A DNA stretch of 64,000 nucleotides from Promicromonospora sp042731755. GTDB taxonomy: Bacteria; Actinomycetota; Actinomycetes; Actinomycetales; Cellulomonadaceae. The notes under the pieces were generated by a model. That model saw only the letters and a list, made by a program, of their open reading frames with translations. It was not told where the DNA came from and did not search any database. Made by a program: the position numbers and the translations under genes. The DNA is taken from the NCBI RefSeq assembly GCF_042731755.1, contig NZ_JBHWLR010000004.1, positions 186,001 to 250,000 on the forward strand, given 5' to 3'. How positions within the stretch are numbered: position 1 is the stretch's first letter; each line of letters opens with the position of its first letter. Positions 34,911 to 44,371 of this stretch are shown here, one piece after another.

Positions 34911-35252
34911 CTAGCCCGCGTCCGGCCGCGGGGCGTACATGATGACGGCGACGCCCACCAGGCAGACGAGCGCGCCGATCACGTCCCAGCGGTCGGGCCG
35001 GAAGCCGTCGACGGCCATGGCCCAGACCAGCGAGCCCGCGACGAAGACGCCGCCGTAGGCGGCGAGGATGCGCCCGAAGTGAGCGTCCGGCTGCAGCGTC
35101 GCGAAGAACCCGTACAGGCCCAGGGCGATCACGCCGGCGCCGATCCAGAGCCAGCCCTTGTGCTCGCGCACGCCCTGCCAGACGAGCCAGGCACCGCCGA
35201 TCTCGAACACGGCTGCGGCGAGGAACAGGACGATCGAGCGGAACACGGTCAC
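34911..35252 (-). CDS. YnfA/UPF0060 small membrane protein
   Basis: A 113-residue protein with four membrane segments. AAVFEIGGAWLVWQGVREHKGWLW and GFFATLQPDAHFGRILAAYGGVFV match the UPF0060 family, distant relatives of small multidrug-resistance transporters. Function is not established. Downstream of, and in the same direction as, the membrane-protein gene that ends ten bases away. Confidence 0.85.
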   Translation of the reverse strand: MTVFRSIVLFLAAAVFEIGGAWLVWQGVREHKGWLWIGAGVIALGLYGFFATLQPDAHFGRILAAYGGVFVAGSLVWAMAVDGFRPDRWDVIGALVCLVGVAVIMYAPRPDAG

Positions 35253-35262
35253 CGGGGTGACG

Positions 35263-36186
35263 CTACGCGCCGGGCGTGTCCCCCGGGACCTTGCTCGTCT
35301 CGACCCGCGCCCGCGCCGGCAGCCCGATGTCCCAGAACTGGATGGTCTGCAGCGTCCAGAACAGCACGAAGACCAGCATCTGCACGGTCTCGACCACGAA
35401 CAGCGTCTGCGGGAACAGATCGGGGAGGAACCGGTCGAGCACCACCATGGTCGCCAGGCCCACCACGAGCACCACGGCCATCACGACGGCGATCCAGCGG
35501 TACAGAACCCGGTAGGCCCTGGGCGACAGGCCGCGCAGCCGGTCGAGCGCCTGGGCCGTGACGGCGACGTCCGAGCCGTTGATCCAGGCGACGGCGACCA
35601 GGCAGCCGAACAGCAGCACGGCCGCGGCGTAGTGCGCCGTCATGAGGAAGCTGTCGGGCCACACCAGCAGCCAGACACCGGTCGCGGCCCAGGTCAGCCA
35701 CGTGAGCCACAGGTCCCAGCCGTGGTAGCCGCCCAGGTCGCGCCGACGCGGCCAGGTGGCGAGCACCAGCACCAGGCCGCCGACCAGCAGCAGCGCGCCG
35801 ATGTTGTTGCCGACCCGCTCGGGCACGTCCACGCAGTACGGCTCGCCGGTGCACTTCGCGGCGTCGAGCGGCGTGGGCACGAGCGCGACGACGACGGCGA
35901 ACATGCCCGCGAAGTTGAGCAGCACCTCCTCGGCGCCGCGCCGGCCCTTGATCGCGATGAGGCACGTGCCGATGGCCACCAGCGTGCCCACGAAGATGCT
36001 CTGCACCGGCGAGTAGAAGTACGCGCTGATCGACGCGTGCCACCACTCCTCGCCGGAGTCCAGCCGCCCGTGGTCGGCGACGATCTGCATGGTCAGCGAC
36101 ACGAACAGCACCAGCACCACGGCGACGATCGCCACCCGTAGATAGCGGTACGTCAGCCGTCCTGGGTCCCCCTGCTTGATAGCCAT
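35263..36186 (-). CDS. Hypothetical polytopic membrane protein
   Basis: A 307-residue protein with about eight hydrophobic segments and no family I recognise. A conserved-looking loop WWHASISAYFYSPVQSIFVG follows the first segment, and an outside loop holds two Cys (AAKCTGEPYCVDVPERVGNNIGA) that could form a disulfide. GAAGG seven bases upstream supports the ATG; a TTG 12 codons earlier is less likely. It reads in the same direction as YnfA and 54 bases after the DUF624 gene end, but that gene's operon runs from the right, so read-through is possible. Confidence 0.65.
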   Translation of the reverse strand: MAIKQGDPGRLTYRYLRVAIVAVVLVLFVSLTMQIVADHGRLDSGEEWWHASISAYFYSPVQSIFVGTLVAIGTCLIAIKGRRGAEEVLLNFAGMFAVVVALVPTPLDAAKCTGEPYCVDVPERVGNNIGALLLVGGLVLVLATWPRRRDLGGYHGWDLWLTWLTWAATGVWLLVWPDSFLMTAHYAAAVLLFGCLVAVAWINGSDVAVTAQALDRLRGLSPRAYRVLYRWIAVVMAVVLVVGLATMVVLDRFLPDLFPQTLFVVETVQMLVFVLFWTLQTIQFWDIGLPARARVETSKVPGDTPGA

Positions 36187-36240
36187 GCGCACACCTTCGC
36201 GCAAGAGCCGCAGATCGGACAATGGTGTCCCGACCGCGAC

Positions 36241-36966
36241 TCAGCCCGCGGGCGTGAACCGCTGCTCGACGTCGGCCAGGACGGGCTGCGCGTTGCGCAG
36301 CACGAGGGCGAGCCAGACCACCGCGAGCAGGCCGAGCACGGCCTCCGTGGTGAGCACCACGATCCCGGCGGCCAGCACCAGCAGCGAGAGCGTGCCCAGC
36401 GTCACGAGCGGCCGGGCACCCAGGTAGTGCGCCGCGAGCCGCACCGAGTCCCGGGTGCGGAACCCGAAGAACGACACGATCACCAGCGCGTTCACGGCCC
36501 ACAGGGCCAGGCCCGCGCCCACCACGACCAGCACTCCCGCGTACCAGCCGGGCACGCCGCCCGCGCCCACGTTCGCCAGTCCCAGCACGACCACCACGCC
36601 CGCGGCGAGCGCCGGCACCCACACCTTGAGGGCGTCCTTCCAGTTCAGGCGGTACCCGCGCCAGAACGACGCCGCAGGGGTGAGCCCCTCGGCCCGCGTG
36701 CGGTCGCGGAGGGCGAACAGCCCCGCCGACACCGCGGGACCCACCGGCAGCAGGCACAGCGCGAACAGGAGCGCGTTGCCCGGCGTCCGCTCCAGGAGCA
36801 GAGACGCCAGCGCGCCCGGCAGGATGGCGACGACGAGCAGCAGCTCGACGACCAGGTGCCAGTACACGAGCGCGGTGGCGCGGCCGAGCACGCCCTCGCC
36901 GAACTCGCGCCGCTCGCCGTCCCCCCGGCGCCCGGGGCCCGGGCCGCCCGCGCCGCCGTGGCTCAC
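36241..36966 (-). CDS. YesL-like DUF624 membrane protein
   Basis: A 241-residue membrane protein with five to six segments. LPVGPAVSAGLFALRDRTRAEG then ASFWRGYRLNWKDALKVW is a clear DUF624 pattern. Its GTG overlaps the stop of the GH42 gene by four bases (GTGA). Last gene of a six-gene operon with an importer and two glycosidases, the second DUF624 gene in the window attached to such a system. Confidence 0.8.
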   Translation of the reverse strand: MSHGGAGGPGPGRRGDGERREFGEGVLGRATALVYWHLVVELLLVVAILPGALASLLLERTPGNALLFALCLLPVGPAVSAGLFALRDRTRAEGLTPAASFWRGYRLNWKDALKVWVPALAAGVVVVLGLANVGAGGVPGWYAGVLVVVGAGLALWAVNALVIVSFFGFRTRDSVRLAAHYLGARPLVTLGTLSLLVLAAGIVVLTTEAVLGLLAVVWLALVLRNAQPVLADVEQRFTPAG

Positions 36967-39029
36967 GCCGGCTCCCCGGGCGGGTTCTCGCGCAGGTCCT
37001 CGCGCAGCAGCACGACGTCGGTCGGGTCGAGCCGGAGCGTCTCCCCCAGCCGCACGGCCCGGCCGGTCAGCAGGTCGACGCCGGACGCGTGCGCCACGAC
37101 CTCGACGGGCCCGGTCGCGTGCGACAGCACGAAGGCGAACCGCACGCCGTCCTTGGACCGCACGGCGAGCTCGACGTCGGGCACGTCGGCGTACGGGCCC
37201 ACGAGCCCGTGCCGGTCGAGCACCCGGCGCACCACCCACCCGACGCCGGCGTCGTCCAGGCCGGTCGCGACGTACCAGGCCTCGCCGCCGTCGGCCCCGC
37301 CGGGCCGGTGCCGCGTCACCGCGGGTGTGCCCGCATAGAACTCGGTGCCGTAGGTGCCGACCACGTCGGCGCCCTCCGGGACCAGCACCTCGAACACGAG
37401 CTGCGCCGCCGAGACCACCTCGTCGGCCCCGTCGGTCAGCGTCACGGGGTTGGCGACGCCCGGCTCCGCCGAGTCGGTCTCCTCGACCCGCACGCCGAAC
37501 AGCGGGGCCAGCGGCCCGGGTGCGTCCATGAGGTACGCGTTGGCATCCTCGTCCGCGCGGCCCGACCAGAACGACGCGAGCACCGAGCCCCCGCGCTCCG
37601 TGACGGCTGTCAGCCGGTCGGCGACGTCGCCCTTGAGCACGTGCAGCATCGGGGCTAGCACCACGTCGTACCGGGACAGGTCCGCCGTCGTCGGCACGAC
37701 GTCGACCTGCGCGCCCGCCTGCCACAGCGCGCGGTAGTACGCCAGCACAGTGTCGACATAGCGCGCGTGCCGGTTGAAGCCGTCCGTCATCTCGGCGACC
37801 CACCAGGAGTCCCAGTCGAAGAGCAGCGCGACGCGGGCCGGCGTCCGCGCGCCGACGACGGCGTCCCCCAGCCCGGCCAGCTCGCCGCCCAGGGCCGCGA
37901 CCTCGCGGAACGCGCGTGTGTCCGTGCGCCCGGCGTGGTCCAGGACGGCGCCGTGGTACTTCTCGCTCGCCCCCTTCGACTGCCGCATCTGGAAGTAGAG
38001 GACGGCGTCGGCGCCGTGCGCCACGGCCTGCCACGACCACAGCCGCAGCACGCCCGGCCGCTTCACCGGGTTCACGTCGCGCGAGGCGGTGATGGTCGGC
38101 GTCTGCTCCATGACCCAGAACGGCGCGCCGTCCTTGAGCCCGCGCATGACGTCGTGGGCCAGGGCCATGCGCGCGTGCTCGCGCGGTCCCGGCGGGTAGT
38201 TGTCCCAGGAGGCGAAGTCGAGGTCGGCGGCCCAGCGGTGGTAGTCGATGGGCCGGAACATGCCCATGAAGTTGGTCGTCACGGGCGTGGTCGCGTCGTG
38301 CTCGCGGATGCGCGCCTTCTCGTCGCGGTAGTTGGCCAGCATCGCGTCGGACATGAACCGCCGGTAGTCGAGCGTGATGCCCTGGAACGCCGTGTGATCG
38401 GGTCCGCGCCAGTGCTCGCTGAGCATGTTCGGCGGCACGATCTGCGCCCAGTCGGAGAACGTGTGCGACCAGAACGTCGCGTTCCACGCCTCGTTCAGGC
38501 GCTCCAGCGTGCCGTACCGCGCGCGCAGCCAGTCCCGGAAGCCGGCGGCGCACAGGTCGCACCAGCAGCCGCCGTCGAACCCGCCGTACTCGTTGCCGAC
38601 GTGCCACGCGACCAGGCCGGGCGTACCGGCGTACCGCTCGGCGATCCGGCCGGCGAGCTCCGCCGACAGCCGCCGGTAGACCGGCGAGCTGGGGCACGCG
38701 TTGTGCCGCTGGCCGAACACGTGGCGCCGGCCCTGGAAGTCGGTGCGCTCCACCTCGGGGTGCCGGTGCGCCAGCCACGGCGGCAGCGCGCCGGTGGACG
38801 TGGCCAGCACGATGCCGCGCCCGCCCTCGACCGCGCGGGCCACGATCTCGTCGAGCCGCGCGAAGTCGTAGGTGTCCTCGTCGGGCTGGAGCGTGGCCCA
38901 GGAGAAGACGTTGAGCGTGACCGTGTCGATCGACGCCTTGTCGAAGGCCGCGTAGTCGTCCTCCCAGACGGCGCGCGGCCACTGCTCCGGGTTGTTGTCG
39001 CCGCCGTACAGGATCTTCGAGTCGGTCAC
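36963..39029 (-). CDS. GH42 beta-galactosidase
   Basis: A 688-residue cytoplasmic glycosidase of normal GH42 length. The general acid/base is E147 in WHVGNEYGG and the nucleophile E308 in FWVMEQTP. The four zinc-binding Cys are C112 and C155, C157, C160 (GGCWCDLC), so the metal-binding trimeric form is expected. The C-terminal third covers the trimerisation and beta domains. GTG start overlaps the GH39 stop. It probably trims galactose (or arabinopyranose) from imported pectin side-chain oligomers, like Bacillus YesZ; host-lactose use is less likely here. Confidence 0.9.
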   Translation of the reverse strand: MTDSKILYGGDNNPEQWPRAVWEDDYAAFDKASIDTVTLNVFSWATLQPDEDTYDFARLDEIVARAVEGGRGIVLATSTGALPPWLAHRHPEVERTDFQGRRHVFGQRHNACPSSPVYRRLSAELAGRIAERYAGTPGLVAWHVGNEYGGFDGGCWCDLCAAGFRDWLRARYGTLERLNEAWNATFWSHTFSDWAQIVPPNMLSEHWRGPDHTAFQGITLDYRRFMSDAMLANYRDEKARIREHDATTPVTTNFMGMFRPIDYHRWAADLDFASWDNYPPGPREHARMALAHDVMRGLKDGAPFWVMEQTPTITASRDVNPVKRPGVLRLWSWQAVAHGADAVLYFQMRQSKGASEKYHGAVLDHAGRTDTRAFREVAALGGELAGLGDAVVGARTPARVALLFDWDSWWVAEMTDGFNRHARYVDTVLAYYRALWQAGAQVDVVPTTADLSRYDVVLAPMLHVLKGDVADRLTAVTERGGSVLASFWSGRADEDANAYLMDAPGPLAPLFGVRVEETDSAEPGVANPVTLTDGADEVVSAAQLVFEVLVPEGADVVGTYGTEFYAGTPAVTRHRPGGADGGEAWYVATGLDDAGVGWVVRRVLDRHGLVGPYADVPDVELAVRSKDGVRFAFVLSHATGPVEVVAHASGVDLLTGRAVRLGETLRLDPTDVVLLREDLRENPPGEPA

Positions 39030-40639
39030 GCGTCGTCCTTGTCGTTCGGGGTCGGGCTGCCGGCCGGGGTGTCGTTCGGGGTCCGGCCCAGGATCCGGGC
39101 GTCGTCCAGCCAGGGCGGGGTCTCGTCGCGGACCGGGTCCAGGGTCACCAGGGTGATGCCGTGCCGGCCGAGGGTCAGGTCGAGGTCGACCCGGCCGCCG
39201 TCCGCCGCCGGGACGACGGGGAGGGAGAAGGCGCGCCGGGCGGGTTCGCTCGCCTCGTGCAGCGCGTCGAGCTGCCTGCCCGACGGCGACGCGGGCCGGC
39301 CCATCTCGCGCCACGCCGCCCACGCGTTGCCGGCGGTCTCGTCCACGTCGTGCCGCATCACGAACACCCGCGACGGGTCAGACCCGTGGGTCCCTCCGGT
39401 GACCTGTGCGTCCGACACGACAGGGAGGCTCAGACGGATCTCGTGGCGGTCGGGCTCGGCCGGGTCGTCGGTGCCGCCCACGGGCTGCCAGGCGAGCACC
39501 GTCACCCGGCCCGTGGCGGCGTGGCGCGTGACCAGGTGGTCGGCGCCGCGCGCCAGCACCTCCTGACCCATCCGCGCCATGAACGCGTACAGGTGGTAGG
39601 TCGGCTTGCGCACCTGACGGTGGCCCAGCATGCCGAACCCGCCGTGGAAGAACGACGCCGGCACCCCCTCCTCCTCGAAGACGTCGCAGAACGTCCAGTA
39701 GGAGAAGGAGTCGGCGTGCTCGCCGCCGCCCGCGAGCACGGGCGCGAGGTAGGCGGCGTTCCAGGCCGTGTCGTGCACCGGGTTGTCGGGCCGGTAGCTC
39801 GTGTTGAACTCCGTGACGTGCAGCGGGCGGCCCGCGAGCGCCGTCCCGGCGAGGATCTTGCCGGGCCGGGCGAACTGGTCGAGCAGGTCCTGGGGTCCCC
39901 GCAACGTCTGGTAGACGCCGAACGGCACGTGCTGGGACGGGCCGGAGCTGTAGGCGTGCACGGAGAGGAAGTCGGCGGGCAGGTCCCGCCGGGTGACGAA
40001 CTCGGCGAAGGGCTCCCACCAGTCGTCCGCGCCCGGGGAGATGGCGGGTCCGCCCACCTGGAGCGAGGCGTCGACGTCCTTCACCGCGTGCACGGAGGTC
40101 TCGTAGAGGCGGAAGTACGCCTCCTGGTCCGCGTCCTGCCAGAAGTGGGCGAGGTTGGGTTCGTTCCACACCTCGACGGGCCAGGTCCGCACCTCGTCGA
40201 GGCCGTACCGGTCCACGAGGTGCCGCAGCAGGGCCCGCACCAGGCTCGCCCACTCGGCGTGGTCGCGGGGCGGGGTCACGTTGCCCAGCCACCAGAACAC
40301 CGTCTGGTCGCCGGAGGCGAGGGCCCTGGGCATGAACCCGAGCTCCAGGAACGGCTTGATCCCGAGCCTGAGGTAGGCGTCGACCACCTGGTCCACGTAG
40401 GTGAACACGTAGGCGGTACCCCGGTGGCCGGCGGCGTCGTACGTGCGGTGCACGGCGACGTCGTCGTGCAGGATGCCGTGGCCCCGGATGTACCGGAAGC
40501 CGATCTCCCGCTGCACCAGCGTCAGCGACTCCTGGTAGTCCTGGCGCAGCGCCAGGTTGAACCGCCCCGTGCCCACACAGGTACGCCAGGCGTCCCCGAG
40601 CTGACCGATCCCCGAACCCGCAACGACAACCCGCTCCAC
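39026..40639 (-). CDS. GH39 family glycosidase (beta-xylosidase-like)
   Basis: A 537-residue glycosidase without signal peptide. Acid/base E160 is in VEVWNEPNL and nucleophile E277 in HVTEFNTSY, both standard for clan GH-A family 39, with FLSVHAYSS and SYWTFCDVFEEEGVP between and after them. GGAGAGGAG before the GTG decides the start. Family members are beta-xylosidases or alpha-iduronidases; a xylosidase acting on xylose-bearing oligomers is inferred. A 55-nt hairpin separates it from the binding-protein gene upstream. Confidence 0.87.
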   Translation of the reverse strand: MERVVVAGSGIGQLGDAWRTCVGTGRFNLALRQDYQESLTLVQREIGFRYIRGHGILHDDVAVHRTYDAAGHRGTAYVFTYVDQVVDAYLRLGIKPFLELGFMPRALASGDQTVFWWLGNVTPPRDHAEWASLVRALLRHLVDRYGLDEVRTWPVEVWNEPNLAHFWQDADQEAYFRLYETSVHAVKDVDASLQVGGPAISPGADDWWEPFAEFVTRRDLPADFLSVHAYSSGPSQHVPFGVYQTLRGPQDLLDQFARPGKILAGTALAGRPLHVTEFNTSYRPDNPVHDTAWNAAYLAPVLAGGGEHADSFSYWTFCDVFEEEGVPASFFHGGFGMLGHRQVRKPTYHLYAFMARMGQEVLARGADHLVTRHAATGRVTVLAWQPVGGTDDPAEPDRHEIRLSLPVVSDAQVTGGTHGSDPSRVFVMRHDVDETAGNAWAAWREMGRPASPSGRQLDALHEASEPARRAFSLPVVPAADGGRVDLDLTLGRHGITLVTLDPVRDETPPWLDDARILGRTPNDTPAGSPTPNDKDDA

Positions 40640-40661
40640 AACACTCCTCTCCAACCTCGTT

Positions 40662-40716
40662 GAGTGCTGGGTATCTGTCGGATCGGACAGCCGAATCCAA
40701 CAGATACCCAGCACTC
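40662..40716. promoter_or_regulatory. Intercistronic hairpin between the binding-protein and GH39 genes
   Basis: GAGTGCTGGGTATCTGT pairs perfectly with ACAGATACCCAGCACTC and the interior continues with GGAT/ATCC. It lies just past the binding-protein stop and 23 bases before the GH39 start. Such stems commonly stabilise the upstream message or partly terminate, giving more binding protein than enzyme. Confidence 0.7.
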
Positions 40717-40727
40717 GACGGAGGGGG

Positions 40728-42374
40728 TTACTTGGTTACGCCCGCCGCCTGGTTGACGGTGTCGACGTAGGTCGACATACCGGCGCCCTCCAGCTCGGCG
40801 ACGTACGCGTCCCACTCGTCGAGCGGGCGCTCGCCCAGGATGAACTGGGCCGTCGCCGTCATGACCTTGTCCTGCAGGTTGGTCTGCGTGAGCGAGGCCT
40901 CCTCGCGCTGCATCTCGTCCATGGCGATGCCCGGACCCTTCTCCGCGACGTCCTTCTGGTTCATCTCGTCGAGGAAGTCCTGCACCTCCGGCTTGAGGGT
41001 CGACTTGACCAGGTCGGTGGTGGAGCCGTGCGCGAGCGTCCACACGCCGTTGTAGTAGCCGAAGTCGGTGTTCAGCAGCTTGGGCGCGCCCGGGTTCAGG
41101 CCGCTCCAGTCGACGTCGTCGGCCAGCGTGCGGGTGCCGTCGGCGTCCTTGGTGTAGGTCTCGCCCTCGACGCCCCACTTGGCGAACTCGAGGCCCTCGT
41201 CCGAGTAGTACAGCCAGTCGACGAACTGCAGCATGGCCACGAAGTCGTCCCGCTCGGCGGCCTTCGACGAGAGCGCGATGCCGGACTCGAACCGGCCGCC
41301 GGTGGTGGCGTCCATGATGTTGCCCGCCGGGCCGGCCGGCACCACGATGTGCTTCAGCTTGGCGTCCTTGTCACCCGCCTCCTCGAAGCCGGTGCGGTAG
41401 ACCACGACCTCCTGGTCGTTCGACCCGAGGGCGGCCACCTTGCCGGTGCTGAGCTTCGCCTTGGCCGGGTCGTCCTCCTGCGTGAGCCCCTCGGGGTCGA
41501 GCAGGCCACGGTCGACCAGGTCGGCGAAGTAGGTGACGAGCTCCTTGTAGCCCTCGGAGGCGCCGGTGTACTCGTACTCGGAGCCGTTCCAGGTCACGCC
41601 GTCGCCGTAGCCCCAGCCCGCCTCGGTGCCGAAGTTGCCCGCCGCGGCCTGGAGGGTGGCCTCCATCGGCCCGTTGATGGACCAGCGCTCGGTGTACGGG
41701 TAGTCGAGCTCGGGGTGCTCCTTCTTGATGACCTCGAGCTGGTCGGCGAACTCGTCCCACGTCTTCGGGTCCTCGAGCCCGGCGTCCTCCCACCAGTCCT
41801 CGCGGATGGCGATCGAGTACGACGGCTTGGGCTGCTCGAGCAGGCCGGGCAGCACGTAGAACTTGCCGTCGGCCTGGCGCAGGCGGTCCAGGTCCTCCTG
41901 CAGACCCCACTTCTCGATCTTGTCCTGGAAGTTCGGCAGGTAGTCGAGGTAGTCGGAGATCGGCAGCACGGCGCCGCCCGAGGTGAGCGTCTCGACGTCG
42001 GCCGCGTAGGTGGACGGGATCAGGTCGGCGGCGTCACCCGAGCTGATCAGCAGCGAGCGCTTCTGCTGCCAGTCGGCCAGCGGCACGGACTGGATGTCGA
42101 AGGAGACGTTGTGGTCCTCCGCCAGGCGCTTGATGATCGACCAGTCGTCCTTGAACGGGTAGTTCGGGTGGTCGCGGTACATGAGCCCGAACTCGAGCGG
42201 CTCGGTCGCCTTGAAGGTGGTGCCGACGCCGAAGTCCTCCATGGCGCCGGTCGTCTTGTCGGAGACGTCGACGGCGGTGGCGCCGTCGTCGTCGCCGGAA
42301 GAGCACGCGGTGAGCGTGAGTCCGAGGGCGACCACGGCGGTCGCCGCGACGGCCCTTCTTGGGGTGATCCTCAT
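40728..42374 (-). CDS. Oligosaccharide ABC transporter, LplA/YtcQ-type binding lipoprotein
   Basis: A 548-residue lipoprotein, larger than MalE-type proteins as expected for the LplA/YtcQ group. Lipobox TLTACSS has its Cys at residue 24. Family stretches include DVPSTYA-like AADLIPSTYAADVETLTSGG and the C-terminal MNQKDVAEKGPGIAMDEMQ. GGAGG lies six bases before the ATG. Third gene of the operon after two permeases. Ligand inferred to be a pectin or xylan side-chain oligomer. Confidence 0.87.
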   Translation of the reverse strand: MRITPRRAVAATAVVALGLTLTACSSGDDDGATAVDVSDKTTGAMEDFGVGTTFKATEPLEFGLMYRDHPNYPFKDDWSIIKRLAEDHNVSFDIQSVPLADWQQKRSLLISSGDAADLIPSTYAADVETLTSGGAVLPISDYLDYLPNFQDKIEKWGLQEDLDRLRQADGKFYVLPGLLEQPKPSYSIAIREDWWEDAGLEDPKTWDEFADQLEVIKKEHPELDYPYTERWSINGPMEATLQAAAGNFGTEAGWGYGDGVTWNGSEYEYTGASEGYKELVTYFADLVDRGLLDPEGLTQEDDPAKAKLSTGKVAALGSNDQEVVVYRTGFEEAGDKDAKLKHIVVPAGPAGNIMDATTGGRFESGIALSSKAAERDDFVAMLQFVDWLYYSDEGLEFAKWGVEGETYTKDADGTRTLADDVDWSGLNPGAPKLLNTDFGYYNGVWTLAHGSTTDLVKSTLKPEVQDFLDEMNQKDVAEKGPGIAMDEMQREEASLTQTNLQDKVMTATAQFILGERPLDEWDAYVAELEGAGMSTYVDTVNQAAGVTK

Positions 42375-42433
42375 TGATTTCCTCCGGGGTATGAACGTCG
42401 TCGTTCGACGGCGGACGGGTTCGACGGCGCTGC

Positions 42434-43381
42434 TCAGCCCTTGACGGAGCCGAGCATCACGCCGGACACGAAGTACTTCTGGACGAACGGGTAGAGACAC
42501 ACGATGGGCAGCGCCGTGAGCAGCATCGTCACTGCCTTGACGTTGGCCCCGATCTGGACGGCGACGTCGCTGAGCCCCTCACCGGTGCCGGTGGCGCCGG
42601 CGATGATGTTCCGCAGGAACACGGTCACCGGGTACATCTGGGGGTCGTCCATGTAGAGGAACGCGGGGAACCAGGAGTTCCAGAACCAGACCGCGTAGAA
42701 CAGGACCATCGTGGCGAGCACCGCCTTGCTGAGCGGCAGCACCACCCGGAAGAAGATCCCGTAGGTGGTCAGCCCGTCGATCGCGGCGGCCTCCTCGAGC
42801 TCCACGGGGAAGTTCTCGAAGAACGACTTCATGACGAGCAGGTTGAAGACGTTGATCGCCTGCGGTACGACGACGGCCCAGATCGTGTTCTTGAAGCCGA
42901 GCTCGCTGACCAGGATGTAGTTCGGGATGAGGCCGCCGGTGAAGAACATCGTGAAGACCGCGAAGCCGATCAGGATCATGCGGCCCTTGAGGTACTTCTT
43001 CGACAGCACGTAGGCGAACGTCGTGGTCAGCGCCATGGCGATCGCGGTGCCCACCACCGTGTAGACCACGGTGTTGAGGTAGTTGCGCCAGAACAGGTCC
43101 TGCTCCAGCACGGACATGAGGGTGGTCGTGTTGAACCCGATGGGCCACACGGTCACGTCGCCGCTGCGGATCCCCGCCTCGGAGCTGAACGCCCGCGCCG
43201 CCAGGTTGAGGAACGGGTACAGCGTGACGGCGGCGACCAGCACCAGGATCGTCGTGTTGACCCAGCGGAACACCGTGTAGCCGGGCGTGTCCTTGACGGT
43301 GGTCGTCTCCGGCCGGGGCCGGGACAGGTCGGGGACGTCGGAGCCCACCGGCTCGGTGGTCGGGGCGGGGGCAGTGTTCAC
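42434..43381 (-). CDS. Oligosaccharide ABC transporter, LplC/YtcP-type permease
   Basis: A 315-residue permease with six membrane segments, a Pro/Thr-rich N-terminal tail of about 35 residues and the EAA loop ELEEAAAIDGLTTYGIFFRV. The C-terminus YPFVQKYFVSGVMLGSVKG is diagnostic of the LplC/YtcP group. GTG start overlaps the previous stop by four bases. Confidence 0.88.
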   Translation of the reverse strand: MNTAPAPTTEPVGSDVPDLSRPRPETTTVKDTPGYTVFRWVNTTILVLVAAVTLYPFLNLAARAFSSEAGIRSGDVTVWPIGFNTTTLMSVLEQDLFWRNYLNTVVYTVVGTAIAMALTTTFAYVLSKKYLKGRMILIGFAVFTMFFTGGLIPNYILVSELGFKNTIWAVVVPQAINVFNLLVMKSFFENFPVELEEAAAIDGLTTYGIFFRVVLPLSKAVLATMVLFYAVWFWNSWFPAFLYMDDPQMYPVTVFLRNIIAGATGTGEGLSDVAVQIGANVKAVTMLLTALPIVCLYPFVQKYFVSGVMLGSVKG

Positions 43382-44319
43382 CACAGGGAGCTCCCGGTGA
43401 CTCGGCGCGAGATGGCGTTGGCGGAGAAGACGAGGACCAGGCCGATCACGGCCTCGAACAGGCCGATCGCCGTGGCGTAGCTCAGCTGCCCGGAGGTGAG
43501 GCCGACGCGGTAGATGTACGTGGAGATCACGTCCGCCGTCGGCTGGGTCAGCGTGTTGTAGAGCAGGAAGATCTTCTCGAAGCCCACCTGCATGAACTGG
43601 CCGATGTTCAGGATGAGCAGCACCATCATCGTGGGCCGGATGCCGGGCAGCGTGACGTGCCACGTCTGCTGCCAGCGGTTGGCCCCGTCGATGCGGGCCG
43701 CCTCGTAGAGCTGCGCGTCGATGGTGGTCAGCGTGGCCAGGTAGAGGATCGTGCCCCAGCCCACGGTCTGCCAGACCTCGGACGACACGTAGATGGTGCG
43801 GAACCAGTCGGCCTGCTGCATGAACGAGATCGGGTCCCCGCCGAACAGCTTGACCAGCCGGTTGACCGTGCCGTCCAGCGATGTCAGCTCGAACACGAAG
43901 CCCGCGACGATCACGACGGACATGAAGTGCGGCAGGTAGCTGACCGTCTGCACGAACCGCTTGAACACCCGCGAGCGGAGCTCGTTGAGGAGGAGCGCCA
44001 GGATGATCGGCAGCGGGAACACGACCACGAGCGTCAGCGCGCCGATGATCACCGTGTTCTGGAACGCCTGCCAGAACACCTGGTCCTGGATGAACCGCTC
44101 GATGTAGTAGAAGCCGACCCACTCGTCGCCGAAGATCGAGCCGCCCGGCCGGAACCGGCGGAAGGCGATGATGTTGCCGGCCATGGGCAGGTAGCGGAAG
44201 ACCAGGAACCAGATGATCGGCAGGAGCGCGAGGCTGTAGAGGCGCCAGTGCTTGCGCAGTGCCAGGCCCCACGTCTCCTTGCCGCGTAGCTCTGTTGCGC
44301 CGCGTAGCTCGGTTGCCAT
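43378..44319 (-). CDS. Oligosaccharide ABC transporter, LplB/YteP-type permease
   Basis: A 313-residue permease, first gene of the operon. FRYLPMAGNIIAFRRF and the EAA loop LYEAARIDGANRWQQTWHV are typical of the LplB/YteP family. The N-terminus contains a short direct repeat (ATELRG twice). The ATG follows AGAGGTGGGG; a longer frame extends into the operator region and is rejected. No ATPase gene accompanies the operon. Confidence 0.88.
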   Translation of the reverse strand: MATELRGATELRGKETWGLALRKHWRLYSLALLPIIWFLVFRYLPMAGNIIAFRRFRPGGSIFGDEWVGFYYIERFIQDQVFWQAFQNTVIIGALTLVVVFPLPIILALLLNELRSRVFKRFVQTVSYLPHFMSVVIVAGFVFELTSLDGTVNRLVKLFGGDPISFMQQADWFRTIYVSSEVWQTVGWGTILYLATLTTIDAQLYEAARIDGANRWQQTWHVTLPGIRPTMMVLLILNIGQFMQVGFEKIFLLYNTLTQPTADVISTYIYRVGLTSGQLSYATAIGLFEAVIGLVLVFSANAISRRVTGSSLW

Positions 44320-44340
44320 CCCCACCTCTTTGTGGAACGT

Positions 44341-44371
44341 TTTCGAAACTATCGACGTCAATGCCGATAGT
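44341..44371. promoter_or_regulatory. Operator region between the importer operon and its LacI regulator
   Basis: TTTCGAAA (44341-44348) has a CG centre typical of LacI sites; ACTATCG and CGATAGT (44348-44354 and 44365-44371) form an adjacent interrupted palindrome. Both lie within 52 bases of the permease start. The regulator at 44545 is divergent and the probable binder. Confidence 0.5.
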
